64,000 bases of DNA, from positions 31,643,879 through 31,707,878 of the forward strand of contig NC_065571.1 of the NCBI RefSeq assembly GCF_937616625.2. The letters run 5' to 3'. This document shows, piece after piece, positions 45,231 through 59,362 of this stretch (position 1 is its first letter; each line of letters opens with the position of its first letter). Source of the DNA: Mercurialis annua (lineage: Eukaryota; Streptophyta; Magnoliopsida; Malpighiales; Euphorbiaceae). The translations under genes were made by a program, and so were the position numbers. The notes beneath the pieces were generated by a model. The model had not been told where the DNA came from, made no database searches, and was given only the letters and a program-made list of their open reading frames with translations.

Positions 45231-48200
45231 AAACAAAACCAAATGTTTCACCTTTTTGCAATTTAAGCCAAACATTTACAAACGTTACAAAACAAATCCA
45301 AATGTTTCACCTTTTTAGCGATTTAAGCCAAACGTTTACAAACATTACAAAACAAATCCAAATGTTTCCCCTTTTTAGCAATTTAAATCCAAACGTTTCA
45401 CCTCTTTAGCTATTTAAGCCAAAAGTTTACAAATGTTACGAAACAAATCCAAACATTTCACCTTTTTAGCGTTTTAAGTCAAACATTTCAACTTTTTAGC
45501 GATTTAGGCCAAATGTTTACAAACATTACAAAACAAATCCAAATGTTTCACCTTTTTAGCTATTTAAGCCAAAAGTATACAAACGCTACGAATCTAATCT
45601 AAACGTTTAAAATATTACGAAACCCTTTTTAGCAATTTAAGCCAGATTTTTACAAACGTTACGAAACAAATCCAAACGTTTCACCTCTTTAGCGACTTAA
45701 AACAAACGTTTACAGACATTACGAAACAAATCCAAACGTTTCAACTTTTTAGCGAATTAAGCCAAACGTTTACAAACGTTCCGTAACAAAACCACACGTT
45801 TCATCTTTTTAGCGATTTAAGCCAAACGTTTATAGACGTTACAAAACAAATCCAAACGTTTTACCTTTTTAGCGATTTAAGCCAAACTTTTACAAACGTT
45901 ACGAAACAAATCCAAACGTTTCCTCATTTTAGCGATTTAAGCCAAACGTTTACAAACATTATGACTCAAATCCATATGTTTCCCCTATTTTGCGATTGAA
46001 GCCAAACGTTTACAAACGTTAAGAAACAAATCCAAACGTTTCCCCATTTTAGCGATTTAAGCAAAACAATTAGAAACGTTACAAAACCAAACCAAACGTC
46101 TACAAACGTTACGAAACAAATCCAAAAGTTTACTAACGTTACGAAAAAATCCAAACATTTCTCCATTTTAGCAATTTAAGCCAAACATTTACAAATGTTA
46201 CGAAACAAATCCAAACGTTTCACCTTTTTAGCGATTTAAGCCAAACGTTTACAAACGTTACGATACAAATTCAAACGTTTCCTCATTTTAGCGATTTAAG
46301 CCAAACGTTTACAAGCGTTACGAAACAAATCCATACGTTTCTCCTTTTTTGCCATTGAAGCCAAACGTTTGCAAACATTAAGAAACAAATACAAACGTTT
46401 CCCCTTTTTAGAGATTTAAGCCAAACGTTTATAATCGTTACGAAACAAATCCAAACGTTTACAAACGTTATGAAACAAATCCAAACGTTACCCCTTTTTT
46501 AGCAAAATAAACCAAACGTTTACAAACATTACGAAACAAATCCAAACATTCCACCTTTTTAGCGATTTAAGTCAAACATTACAAAAAAATCCAAATATTT
46601 CCCCATTTAATCGATTTAAGCCAAACGTTTAAAACTTTACAAAACAAATCCAAACGTTTCACCTTTTTAGCTATTTAAGCCAAACGTTTACAAACGTTAC
46701 GAAACAAATCCAAAAGTTTCTCCTTTTTAGCAATTGAAGCCAAACGTTTACAAATGTTACGAAACAAATCCAAACGTTTCACCTTTTTAGCAATATAAGC
46801 CACACGTTTACAAACGTTACGAAACAAATCCAAACGTGTCACCTTTATAGCGATTTAAGCCAAACGTTTACAAACGTTACAAAACAAAAACCAAACGTTT
46901 AAAACATTACAAAACAAATCCAAACTCCGCAATTTTAGCGGTTTAAGCCAAACGTTTACAAACATAACGGAAAAAAAACCAATCGTTTACAAACGTTACG
47001 AAACAAATCCAAACGTTTCACCTTTTTAGCAATTTAATCCAAACATTTACAAACGTTACATAACAAATCCAAATGTTTCCCCTTTTTGGCGATTTAAGGC
47101 GAATGTTTACAAACGTAACAAAACAAAACCAAACGTTTCACCTTTTTAGCGATTTAAGCCGAAAGTTTACAAACGTTACGAAACAAATCCAAACGTGTCT
47201 CCTTTTTAGCGATTTAAGCTAAATGTTTACAAACTCTACGAAACAAATCAAAGCCTTTCACCTTTTTAGCAATTTAAACCAGACGTTTACAAACGTTGCG
47301 AAACAAAACTAAATGTTTCACCTTTTAGCGATTTAAGCAAACCATTTACAAACGTTACAAAAGAAATACAAACGTTTCCCCTTTTTAGCGATTTAAGCCA
47401 AACGTTTACAAAAGTTACGAAACAAATCCAAACGTTTCACCTTTTTAGCAATTTAAATACAGAAGTTTCCCCTTTTTTGCGATTTAGGCCAAACGTTTAC
47501 AAACATTACGAAACAAATTTAAATGTTTCACCTTTTTAGCGATTTAGATTTAATCCAAACGTTTACAAACGTTACAAAACAAATCCAAATGTTTCACATT
47601 TTAAGCGATTTAAGCCAAACGTTTACAAACATTATGAAACAAAACCAAGTGTTTCACCTTTTTAGCAATTTAAGCCAAACGTTTACAAACGTTACGAAAC
47701 AAATCCAAGCGTTTTACATATTTAGCAATTTAAGCCAAACGTTTACAAACATTACGAAACAAATCCAAATGTTTCACCTTTATTAGCGATTTATGCCTAA
47801 CATTAACAAACGGTACGAAACAAATCCAAACGTTTCACCTTTTTAGCGATTTAAGCAAAACATTTACAAAGGTTATGAAACAAATCCAAATGTTTCACCT
47901 TTTTAGCGATTTATGCCAAACGTTTACAAATGTTACAAAATAAATCCAAGCGTTTCACTTTTGTAGAAATTTAAGCCAAACGTTTACAAACTTTACGAAA
48001 CTAATCCAAGCATTTCACCTTAATAGCAATTTAAGCCAACGTATACAAACGTTATGAAACAAATCTATGCGTTTCACCTTTTTAGCAATTTTAGCCAAAC
48101 GTGTACAAACGTTACGAAACAAATCCAAACGTTTCACCTTTTTAGGGATATAAGAAAAAAATTTACAAACATTACGAAACAAAATCAAGCGTTTCACCTT

Positions 48201-51200
48201 TTTAGCAATTTAAGCCAAATGTTTACAAACGTTACGAAACAAATCCAAGCGTTTCACCTTTTTAGCAATTTAAGCCAAACATTTAAAAACGTTACGAAAC
48301 AAATCCAAATGTTTCCCCTTTTTAGCAATTTAAGCCAAACGTTTACAAACGTTACGAAACAAATCCAAACGTTTCACCTTTTTAGCGATATAAGCCAAAA
48401 GTTTACAAACGTTACCAAACAATCTAAACGTTTCACCTTTATTAGCGATTTAAGCCAAACATTTGCAATTGTTACGAAACAAATCCAAACGTTTCCCCTT
48501 TTTAGGGATTTAAGCCAAACGTTTACAAACGTTAAGAAACAAATTCAAACGTTTCGCCTTTTTAGCGATTTAAGCCAAACGTTTACAAACATTACGAAAC
48601 GAATCCAAACGTTTACAAACGTTACGAAACAAATTCAAAAGTGTCGCCTTCTTAGCGATTTAAGCCAAACGTTTACAAACGTTACGAAACGAATCCAAAC
48701 GTTTACATACGTTACGAAAGAAATCCAAACGTTTCACCTTTTTAGCGATTTAAGCCAAATGTTTACAAACATTACAAAACGAATCCAAACATTTACAAAC
48801 GTTACGAAAGGAATTCAAATGCTTCGCCTTTTTAGCGATTTAAGCCAAAATTTTACAAACGTTACGAAACGAATCCAAACGTTTTCAAACGTTACGAAAC
48901 AAATCCAAATGTTTCACCTTTTTAGCGATTTAAGCCAAACGTTTACAAACGTTAAGAAAACATTCAAACGTTTCGCCTTTTTAGCGATTTAAGTCAAACA
49001 TTTACAAACGTTACGAAACGAATCCAAACGTTTACAAACGTTACGAAACAAATTCAAACGTTTCGCCTTCTTAGCGATTTAAACCAAACGTTAAGAAATG
49101 TTATGAAACAAATCCAAACGTTTCACCTTTTTTGTGATTTAAGCCAAACGTTTACAAACGTTACGAAACAAAACCAAACATTTCGCCTGTTTAGCAATTT
49201 AAGCCCAACGTTTACAAACGTTACGAAACAAATCAAAATATTTCCCCATTTTAGCAATTTAAGCCAAACGTTTAAAACGTTAAGAATTAAATCCAAACAT
49301 TTCACCTTTTTAGCGATTTATGCCAAACGTTTATAAACATTAGGAAACAAATCGAAACGTTTCATCTTTTTAGCGATTGAAAGGCAAACGTTTACAAACG
49401 TTACGAAACAAATCCAAATGTTTCATATTTTTTAGCGATTTAAGCCAAACGTTTACAAACATTACAAAACAAATCCAAGCGTTTCCCCTTTTTAGCGATT
49501 TAAGCCAAACGTTTACAAAGGTTATGAAACAAATCTAAATGTTTCACCTTTTTAGCAATTTAAGACAAACATTTACAGACGTTACGAAACAAATCAAAGC
49601 GTTTCCCCTTTATAGAAATTTAAGCCAAACGTTTACAAACGTTACAAAACAAATTCCATAGCGATTTAAGCCAAATATTTACAAATATTATGAAACAAAA
49701 CCAAGCGTTTCACCTTTTTAGCAATTTAAGCCAAACGTTTACAAACGTTACAAAACCAATCAAAGCGTTTTACCTATTTAGCAATTTAAGCCAAATGTTT
49801 ATAAATGTTACAAAACATATCCAAGCATTTCATCTTTTTAGCAATTTAAGCCAAACATTTACAAACGTTACGAAAAAAATCCAAACATTCCACCCATTTA
49901 GCGATTTAAGCCAAACGTTTACAAACGTAAGAAACAAATCCAAGCGTTTTACCTTTTTAGCTATTTAAGCCGAACGTTTACACACGTTATGAAACAAAAC
50001 CAAATGTTTCACCTTTTTAGCAATTTAAGCCCAACGTTTACAAACGGTACGAAACAAATCCAAACTTTCTCCTTTTTAGCGATTTAAGCCAAATGTTTAC
50101 AAACGCTACGAAACAAATCAAAGCGTTTCACCTTTTTAGCAATTTAAACCAAACATTTACAAACATTGGAAACAAAACCAAATGTTTCCCCTTTTTGCAA
50201 TTTAAGCCAAACATTTACAAACGTTACAAAACAAATCCAAATGTTTCACCTTTTTAGCGATTTAAGCCAAACGTTTACAAACATTACGAAACAAATCCAA
50301 ATGTTTCCCCTTTTTAGCAAACGTTTCACCTCTTTAGCTATTTAAGCCAAAAGTTTACAAATGTTATGAAACAAATCCAAACATTTCACCTTTTTAGCGT
50401 TTTAAGTCAATCATTTCAACTTTTTAGCGATTTAGGCCAAATGTTTACAAACATTACAAAACAAATCCAAATGTTTCACCTTTTTAGCTATTTAAGCCAA
50501 AAGTATACAAACGTTACGAATCTAATCCAAACGTTTAAAATATTACGAAAACTTTTTTAGCAATTTAAGCCAGATTTTTACAAACATTGCGAAACAAATC
50601 CAAACGTTTCACCTCTTTAGCGACTTAAAACAAACGTTTACAGACATTACGAAACAAATCTAAACGTTTCAACTTTTTAGCGAATTAAGCCAAACGTTTA
50701 CAAACGTTCCGTAACAAAACCACACGTTTCATCTTTTTAGCGATTTAAGCCAAACGTTTATAGACGTTACAAAACAAATCCAAACGTTTTACCTTTTTTG
50801 CGATTTAAGCCAAACTTTTACAAACGTTACGAAACAAATCCAAACGTTTCCTCATTTTAGCGATTTAAGCCAAACGTTTACAAACATTATGACTCAAATC
50901 CATATGTTTCCCCTATTTTGCGATTGAAGCCAAACGTTTACAAACGTTAAGAAAAAAATCCAAACGTTTCCCCATTTTAGCGATTTAAGCAAAACAATTA
51001 GAAACGTTACAAAACCCAACCAAACGTCTACAAACGTTACGAAACAAATCCAAAAGTTTACTAATATTACGAAAAAATCCAAACATTTCCCCATTTTAGC
51101 AATTTAAGCCAAACATTTACAAATGTTACGAAACAAATCCAAACGTTTCACCTTTTTAGCGATTTAAGCCAAACGTTTACAAACGTTACGATACAAATTC

Positions 51201-51802
51201 AAACGTTTCCTCATTTTAGCGATTTAAGCCAAACGTTTACAAACGTTACGAAACAAATCCATACGTTTCTCCTTTTTTTCCATTGAAGCCAAACGTTTGC
51301 AAACATTAAGAAACAAATACAAACGTTTCCCCTTTTTAGAGATTTAAGCCAAACGTTTATAATCGTTACGAAACAAATCCAAACGTTTACAAACGTTATG
51401 AAACAAATCCAAACGTTTCCCCTTTTTAGCAAAATAAACCAAACGTTTACAAACATTACGAAACAAATCCAAACATTCCACCTTTTTAGCGATTTAAGTC
51501 AAACATTACAAAAAAATCCAAATATTTCCCCATTTAATCGATTTAAGCCAAACGTTAAAAACTTTACAAAACAAATCCAAACGTTTCACCTTTTTACCTA
51601 TTTAAGCCAAACGTTTACAAACATTACGAAACAAATCCAAACGTTTCTCCTTTTTAGCAATTGAAGCCAAACGTTTACAAATGTTACGAAACAAATCCAA
51701 ACGTTTCACCTTTTTAGCAATATAAGCCACACGTTTACAAACGTTACGAAATAAATCCAAACGTGTCACCTTTATAGCGATTTAACCCAAACGTTTACAA
51801 AC
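45231..51802 (-). repeat. 60-bp satellite array, block 6 (inverted)
   Basis: About 110 monomers. The last 1.6 kb (about 50170-51802) is a close copy of the first 1.6 kb (45231-46875), offset 4928-4939 bp, with shared markers (TACGAATCTAATC near 45590 and 50518, TATGACTCAAATCCATATG near 45960 and 50888, TACAAAAAAATCCAAATATT near 46581 and 51508). The region 48590-49050 contains repeated CGAATCCAAACGTTTACAAACG insertions that make longer composite units. Confidence 0.96.
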
Positions 51803-54740
51803 TGTAATATCCCTTATTTTATTTTTTTTCATTTTTTTTATTTTTGACTTTTTTTCCGTCGAGCTTTCAATAATTTTGTGAGTTTTTCGTTGATTTGGTC
51901 GAGGTTCGATCGTGTTAATTTCGTTTACCATTTTGCATTCGAGCTGTAGAAACATATGCATACATTGGCCCATGCACTTTGTCTTTCCTTCTTACTCATG
52001 CATTGGGCCATTCATTCAGCCCACGTTAACATCTTGCAAGGGTCCAAGACCATTTCTATTGTTAAAGGAGCAGCATTGTTTACTGCGTATTCCATTCCTC
52101 TTCATAATTATGTATATTTAACTTTTTAAAACCGTTTTAAAACCATAATTCATTCCACACTTTACACAAAACCCTAGCCGTCACTTAATACCTCAAGTTC
52201 TCTGAAATTATTCGTTCAACCCATCTCTTATTAGTTTTGAATCGGTAAGTTTTAATCTTGTTTTCAGTTTTTGTTAATAATCGATACTTCCATTTCTTAA
52301 CTCGTTCTCGTTCGTTTTAGAACCAAATCGAGATCCTTCTCGTCCCAGCGATAGAAGACTATGTCCTCTTTATTCTTTAACTTTCGGAATTGAAATCGGT
52401 ACGTTAATCTCTCCGTTATCCGTGCCGTCGTTTCATAGTTTTATTAGTATTTTAGCTGAGTTTGAATTCTATTTTTTTCTGCCGATAATTCCTTAATTTC
52501 TAGGACTACTCAAGCTCTTATCTTAATTATGATCTAAGAGAGTCTTCAATTGATATGTTGTTGTTAAGATTGAGACGTGATCAGTTGTTTTTTTGGAAGT
52601 CAAGAAAGCTATTAATATGTTATTTGGTTTGTCACTGTGATTTGTTTAAGTTCATGATTTAATTCTAAATTTTGCTTAAGGATGATGATTGTAAGGAATG
52701 GGTTTTGTTCAAATATGATTTGGGGTCTCAGTTGTTCAACTGATTTTCGGTCACTGTATGGTAATATTCAAATGGCAAAGAAAACGTTTGGGCGGGGATT
52801 GTGTTGTTAAGCATGCGTTGGTTTTTTTTCTAATTCATTTATATTAGGTTGATGATGAGGGTGGGCCACTAAATTTTATTATGACGGCTGGACAAATTTC
52901 ATTAAGTGTTGGGCTAATTCTTGATTTTTAAAATGTGAAGTGTAATTGGCAGAATTATTTGGTTAATTTGGGTGGCCATTATTTTATTTTGGTTTGTTTA
53001 TTTTGTTTCATTATGGAATTAATTTTCCTTAAATGTTATTGGTTGATACTTATTTATGAGTAATCAAAGGATATTAATTTATTTTATTTGCCGACTAAAA
53101 CCGAACTTTCTAATATCGTTTCGATTTCTAATTTGACAATTTGATAGCATTATTTTAAAATCTAAAAATAATATTATTTTTATTTATTAATAAATTTATT
53201 TTGTTTATTATAAATGGGAGGCGATAATTATATTTTTAACCAATTATTTATAATTACTCGGGTAATTATGAAATTTTGGAATTTATTAACTAGACGTGTC
53301 AATTTGACGTTTTAAGATTTTAAACGTTTTTTTTTAATTTATTTTTAATTAAATAAATTATTAGTAACTATTGATTACTTGGATTTTAAGTTATTGAGTT
53401 CCGTTTTAAACATTAACCAATTGGTTATTTTTAAATTATAAACCGTGGTTTATAATTTGGAACAAATGTGTGGGTCAGGTTAGACTTGGGTCGCCGGCCA
53501 TTTGAGGTTAGCCTGGCAGTTATCGGTAACTCGGCTAACCCATTATTTTTGGAATTTAAATTAATTTATTATTTAAATAATATTTTATGAAATGGATTTT
53601 AAAATAAGAACTCAATAGACTTGTATTGATTGAACGTTTCTACCTATTGGGTATTTTGTGTTGTTTTGGACTGTTTATTCCAGCGTGTTAATTGTGCTAG
53701 TCCTATGTGGTGTCTAGTACTCTCTAGAGTTAGGGTCTGTTTTTAATAATCATTTTATTTGTCTAGACCCGTCTATTGTTCGTGCTTCAAAGGCGAACCA
53801 GGATTAGTTGCTTGCCGGTTATCACGTGAATTAGCAAGCAGTGAGTTTGTACTTACTATTTACCGCTTTATTAAGTAAATTGTTATTTTAATATTAAATA
53901 TATATACTGTACGTATATTTCGAACTGTTTTTATATTATGACTCTTAGTTGGAACATGCCACCTAATGGGCATCATTAGGACTGCGTGCGCACCGGTAAT
54001 GATCTGGGAAAGGTAATTATGGTAATGTGGTAACTCGGTGTGAGCATAGCTCTCGGGACAAGTAGAGTAACTCGGTGTAGTTCAGCTCTCGGGACTCTGG
54101 TATAAGTGTGGTCAGTGGTAACTCGGTGTAGCTCAGCTCTCGGGACCAGACCTGTTGGATTATGTTTATTATTTAGAATTGTGGATTAGGGTTCCAACTA
54201 TTATTCGTAACATCGTTATTAAATGTTTTAAACGGTTTTAAAGGTTTTCCACTTAATAAATGTAGATAGTGGTATAAACTCATCTCAGTATATCTGACCC
54301 CGTTGTTTTCCCAATTTTCCCCAGGGTTATGATCTGAGAGAGTCTGGTGATCTCCGCATTTACTTTTCCTCGGAGGTTCCATTTATTTTTGATAAACTGT
54401 AAAACTGTTTTATTCTTAGACCGCAGTAGTAACTAGACGTCTTTATTATTATTATATATTTCGCCGGATTGGTTCGACTGGTTATATTGCTTTGGCATGT
54501 TATATTATTTACATTGGTTTATGATAAATCTATTTTAGACTCGGAATTGGATAAGCATGTTATATTAACTATTGAATATTATAACTGCTAAATTTAGGCT
54601 GAAGTCTCGGTTGCTCCCGAGCATTGGTTTTCTGCAGGTTTATGTGTTTATATTGTTAATTGAAAGGCTAGCTACGGGTTTTGGTACTACATTACCCATA
54701 CCCTAGCCCCGGTCGCGATTCATGAAAATGGGTCGTGACA
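51803..54740 (+). repeat. 5' LTR of the non-autonomous element
   Basis: 2938 bp. The right half is clearly related to the Gypsy-1 LTR (shared GTCTAGACCCGTCTATTGTT, TGTACTTACTATTTACCGC, and the triple TCTCGGGA motif near 54030-54147). A weak TATA candidate (ATGTATATTTAAC) is at about 52111, followed by ACAAAACCCTAGCC, the leader context seen in Gypsy-1. Short frames in it are not supported as genes. Confidence 0.92.
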
Positions 54741-57700
54741 AACTTGGTATCAGAGCTTTGGTTTCAAACCAAGGCCTTATGCATGTTAATTGTTATGTGT
54801 TTTTGGCATGATAAGTTGATATCGTGCCTTAGGAACTACTGCGGAATTAGGATTCGTGTCTTGTCTTTTAAACGTCATCATTTGTTTTCAAACCTTCAGC
54901 CTACATCCTATAGGTGATGTCTGTCTGTCCTTATTTGGTATTGATGCTTTGATTGACAATTTATTTCATTTGGATGTTAATTGCTGTGTTTTATCATGTT
55001 GAGATTATTTCACTTGGGTGATTATAATTGCTTTTGATTTCTCGGGAAATCATAGGTTGGTAAATTTTCCTAAAGACTCATACTTGGGTATGATGTTTGA
55101 TAAAACTTGTCGTTTATGCCTAAAACGATTTAGAATTTATGGTAATGTTACAGTTATTTTACGTGATGCGTTGAACTACTTTTGCCTTGTTAATAAAGTA
55201 CATCTTGGCTTTGGCCTCAATTGTTGATGTTAAATGTGATCGTATGTTGGACGTTAGCCTTATTTTTCAATTAAAGAGATTTTGGGTTAAACCTTAAAAC
55301 GTGTTTGATGGTCATGCATTGTTTGACCACATGTTGATTTAGAGATTTTTATCGAGAATATTGTTTTATCCGATTTGTGTTTCGACATAGAATTATAAGA
55401 GAAGTTTAATTTTAAATTCTTAAAAAGATGATTTTTGGTTGAGTTGCTAGTAAATATTTTGAAATATTATGTTTGGTCTGGTGTTAACAAGCGATGGTTT
55501 CAAATGATATTTTATGAGATAAGTCATTGTTTTAAGAATTTAACGTTGAAGTTATTTTATCATGTTGTAGTATGCCAGCATTTTAAATTTTTGGGATTTA
55601 CAGAATAGATGTTTGAAATCAAAGATTTCTCACTTGAGTTTTAAATTACCGTTTAGCGGTTGGTTTAAATTGAGCTCCCAAAATTTGAAGGGATGGAAAT
55701 TTTATTAAAATACTTTTCCGGATTTACAAATATTTTAAATACGTTTTATAAACGATTGTTTTGGGTTCGACTTGGGTCACCCAAATTTAGGAGTTGAGCT
55801 TGGTAGTTGTAATGACTCGGCTAGCTCGATAATTTTATTGTCTGAGATACTTGGGTATCCGTTTTAAAGCAACTGATTAATAAGAAGAGATTTTTACAAA
55901 TTGTGATTTTGTTTTAACCTTGGGGCTCAGCAAAATTTGGAAGTTTTCGTATTTGTTTTTAATTTTGAAAACGAATTTTGAAGCGTACTATTAAAGGACG
56001 ATATATTTACATGGTAAATTTATAATGAGATTTCAAGGAAATGTTGTGGCATATCCTGATTTGTTTTAAGAATGCTTGAGTAAATTGTGTTCAATGGCAT
56101 GGTTTCGTGGTTTTCGATTTTCAGATTTGTTATCTTGCGAACATTATTTGTGTTTTATAACTCGCTTGTCTGTTGGACTAAGTTGATTGTTTTAGTTTTG
56201 TCTCTTCGTGCGGTGTAGCACGTGAGATGATCTAATCATGTGGTTATGGTTGCCTTACCTCGATGTATAGTTTTGACCTTTGAGTAAGATCTTCTTTTAG
56301 ATCTTCTTTCTCTTTTGTTCGGTTTTGGGTTGCGCCGGGCTTTGCTGTTTCTGTTTCGTGGATCGAAACCTTGGGGTTTCGATATCGAGGAATACGAGGG
56401 AAGTACTTCCTTCGGATTGGCTGATGATATCTGATTATCCTAGATCGGATATTGAAAACTCTGAACCGAGAAGATAGATCGGTGTATTAATGCACTGGTG
56501 TTTCCATCAAGTCTGATGATGCGATGCGGGAGCTGGCGGTAGATTTGGTAAGAACGTTTGATGTGTTATTTCTTTGGGAATGAGTTTCAATTAGGGTTTA
56601 GGGTAGTGTGATATTTATGCAGAAGAGTTGTAACAGAATTTTAGGTTGAATTATTTTATAGCATCGAATGTTGCTAGGTTGCAAGGAATTTTGAGAAATA
56701 TTTTGAGGTCATCGAGTGCACATCTCACAGAGTGCAACGTCTAGCAAATGTTTTATTAAGAAATGGATTTCAAAGATTGATTTGCTGAAATTTGAAATAT
56801 TTTCAACACGTAATTGTGCCCAGACATATCATGAACATGCATGTTGAATGTCACGAATAGGGTTGCATTGAACACAGAGTATGTTCACTAAACTATAAGA
56901 TAAATTAATAATTAATACATGCACAATAGTACATGCATCACGTGCATAGAAATTATTAGGGTTGGATTCAACTCTTTGGGGATGAGAGATGTCATCACCC
57001 TGGCGCACAATTATGTAAAATAGATTTTATCGACAAAGTGTTTTTAGAAAGATGTCTTAGAACAAACTCGCGAGTTCCTTTGGGGTAAATGTATTTATAA
57101 AGTTGTGGAATTTCAAATGATTTTGAAACTGTTACCGGAAGGTAGCTAGACAAATACTCTGTGATGATGATGATGATTATTAGATGTTTTTGCTGTGAGA
57201 TTATGGTCTGTAGAATCAGAATCTTGTGGTTGTGAGTAAGAATGATTTTGAGGTTGCGCTCGAGACATAGTTGTGCCAAGTGCGGTTTATGGTTAGAGTC
57301 AGAGTAGGAAGAGTTCATGATAATTTTCGATTCGTGATTTAAGGATTTGTGAATTAAGGATATTGGTTTTGCTCATGTGTGTGTGTACACTGTATTTTTA
57401 AAAGAAACCTTATCTTTCCAGATTGAAATTGTCCAAAGTATTTTGGTGTACTGATATAAGGTATGTTTATAAACAAGAGATTTACATTGCTGATTTTATC
57501 TTTCTATGAAAAGGGAGAATTTTTGTCAAAATTGATTTAAAAGAGATAATAAATTTTTCGCTTGAGCGATTTCTTCAATTTTGTTTTTGTTCGGGAAAAT
57601 TTAAAAGCGACTTAAATTTTGGATGTTTGAAACATCAATATGCATTTTGGATACGGGAATCTTGCCACAGTTTGATTTTTTCGAGAAAAGTATAAACTAT

Positions 57701-59362
57701 TTAAAAAGCGTTTTAACAAGTTTGAATTAAAGAGAATATAAATTTTGCCAATTGAACTTTTTATAGATTTGTAAATGTATTGGAAAGTAAGAGGAAATTT
57801 CGGATCTAAAATGTGAATATTTTGAAAAATTTCAAGGGTTTGCAAACCGACGGGTTTTCAACGGTAAAGGTATTTTGATTTGAATGAAAAAGGAGGTGTA
57901 AGACGTTAAGTATTTTAAACAGGGTGGAAATAATTTTGTATATAAAATATTTTATACCCACAAGGGTTGGTTTTGGGCATAGCTGATAATCCGGTCGTGG
58001 TGATTTGATCGTAATGATCTCTCGTTGTATACGAGGCAATAGTCAATCTAGGGGATAATTTTGTGAATTTGAGTTTAATTTGGATATATGAGTTAACTGA
58101 TTCGAGAATCGAGGATCGCGGTTAATAGGTCTCGACAACCCGGATTGGTTGATCGATTTTGTTGATCGATGGTATTACTGTAATGTTTGGATATCGTTTG
58201 GGCAGCAGTTGAATCCTTGGTGTGGGGATAAAATTTTAAGTTGTGTAATATAAGTAAAATGTAGTCTATGTTCAGTTAGATGTGCCGTTGGGTTTCTAAA
58301 TGATTGGAGGAATCATTGGGATCGAGATTGGTTATTACTAATATGGAGATTTTATTATCATGAGATAAGTTCACATCTTCTTGGGAATAACTGTGCGCGT
58401 TTTCGTAATTTATGATTCACAAGTTAATGGTATTATCGTGTTGGTATTAATCATGAAGGTTGGATGGTTATTATAATGTTTGTTGTGGAACCGAAATATT
58501 ATCTGAAGTTTATTGGGTTTTGTTATTTTGATGTCGAGATGTTATAAGTGGAAGTAATTAAGTGCTGTATAACGCAAGAATTTATTAGCTTGTATTTTTT
58601 TTTGTATTCCTGTTTCGATGATAGTATTTGGAGTTGTAAGAACTGTAGTCGAGCTTAGTGCTTGATCTTGTATATAATATTGAGGATTTTATAATATATG
58701 AGTTTCGAGCTGGTTTTGGAAGCCACTCCGGTATAGTGTAATTGTGACGCTTAGTTGAATAATTGTTGTTATTTCTCGTTGCGTTGAACTAGTATTAGTT
58801 GGAGCACCTAATTGTTAGAAGCAGAATTTGGTGCATATGTGTGTTGTGATCGCTTAAATTGCGAATCAGTGTCAATTTTGAGATTCGAGATTCGTTCTTA
58901 TTTATCCTAAGTATATCAGTCAAGTGTTGTGTAATAGAATTTGTTTTATCTTAGTCGATCTCACCTATAGTTGCATTATCGTTTATGCCTATTGGAAGTT
59001 GTGTCGTTATTTTGGTGACCTTTGAGTGTGTTCGGTTTATGCAACTGGAGGTATTGAATTGTTTTGAGGGACAACCTGTTGAGTTTTGTTTACGCAAGTG
59101 CGTTGGTCTCTAAGCACGGAGTACTATTGATTTCAGTTGGGTTGGTTTCTTGGTTGAGGACTGTTCTTGAAAGACAGAGTTTTTTTTTTTTTTGGCAGTT
59201 TTGTTGATTTTATTGTCCTTGTTATGTTGGGTATTTTGTTGATACGTTTTCATATTAGTTTTGTTCATTTTGTTCAACTAGACGTGTAGTTTTATGATAT
59301 GTTGTTCGACGATTGTTTTTGTTTTAAATTCAAGGACGAATTTTTTTATTATTTGGGGAGAA
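54741..59362 (+). other. Internal region of the non-autonomous element (no coding capacity)
   Basis: Primer site TGGTATCAGAGC at 54745-54756, then a leader resembling that of Gypsy-2. No gag, protease, RT, RNase H or integrase motif is readable on either strand; the longest frames are 70-107 codons and match nothing I recognise. Two remnants can be seen: an LTR-like stretch at 55745-55840 (GACTTGGGTCACCC, then TGACTCGGCTAGC) and a decayed chromodomain-region stretch at about 59065-59165 (TACGCAAGTGCGT, also at 11105). It ends in ATTTGGGGAGAA, the polypurine tract before the 3' LTR. Length and emptiness fit a LARD-type derivative. Confidence 0.82.

Noticed and set aside
55018..55227. 69-codon frame in the internal region, repeated at 62578-62787
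   Set aside because: The repeat is explained by the duplicated internal segment; no domain is recognisable and composition matches the surrounding non-coding DNA.
59172..59192. T-run near 59180 as the poly(A) tail of a reversed non-LTR element
   Set aside because: It is short, has no target duplication or LINE/SINE sequence beside it, and similar T-runs are common in this AT-rich internal region.
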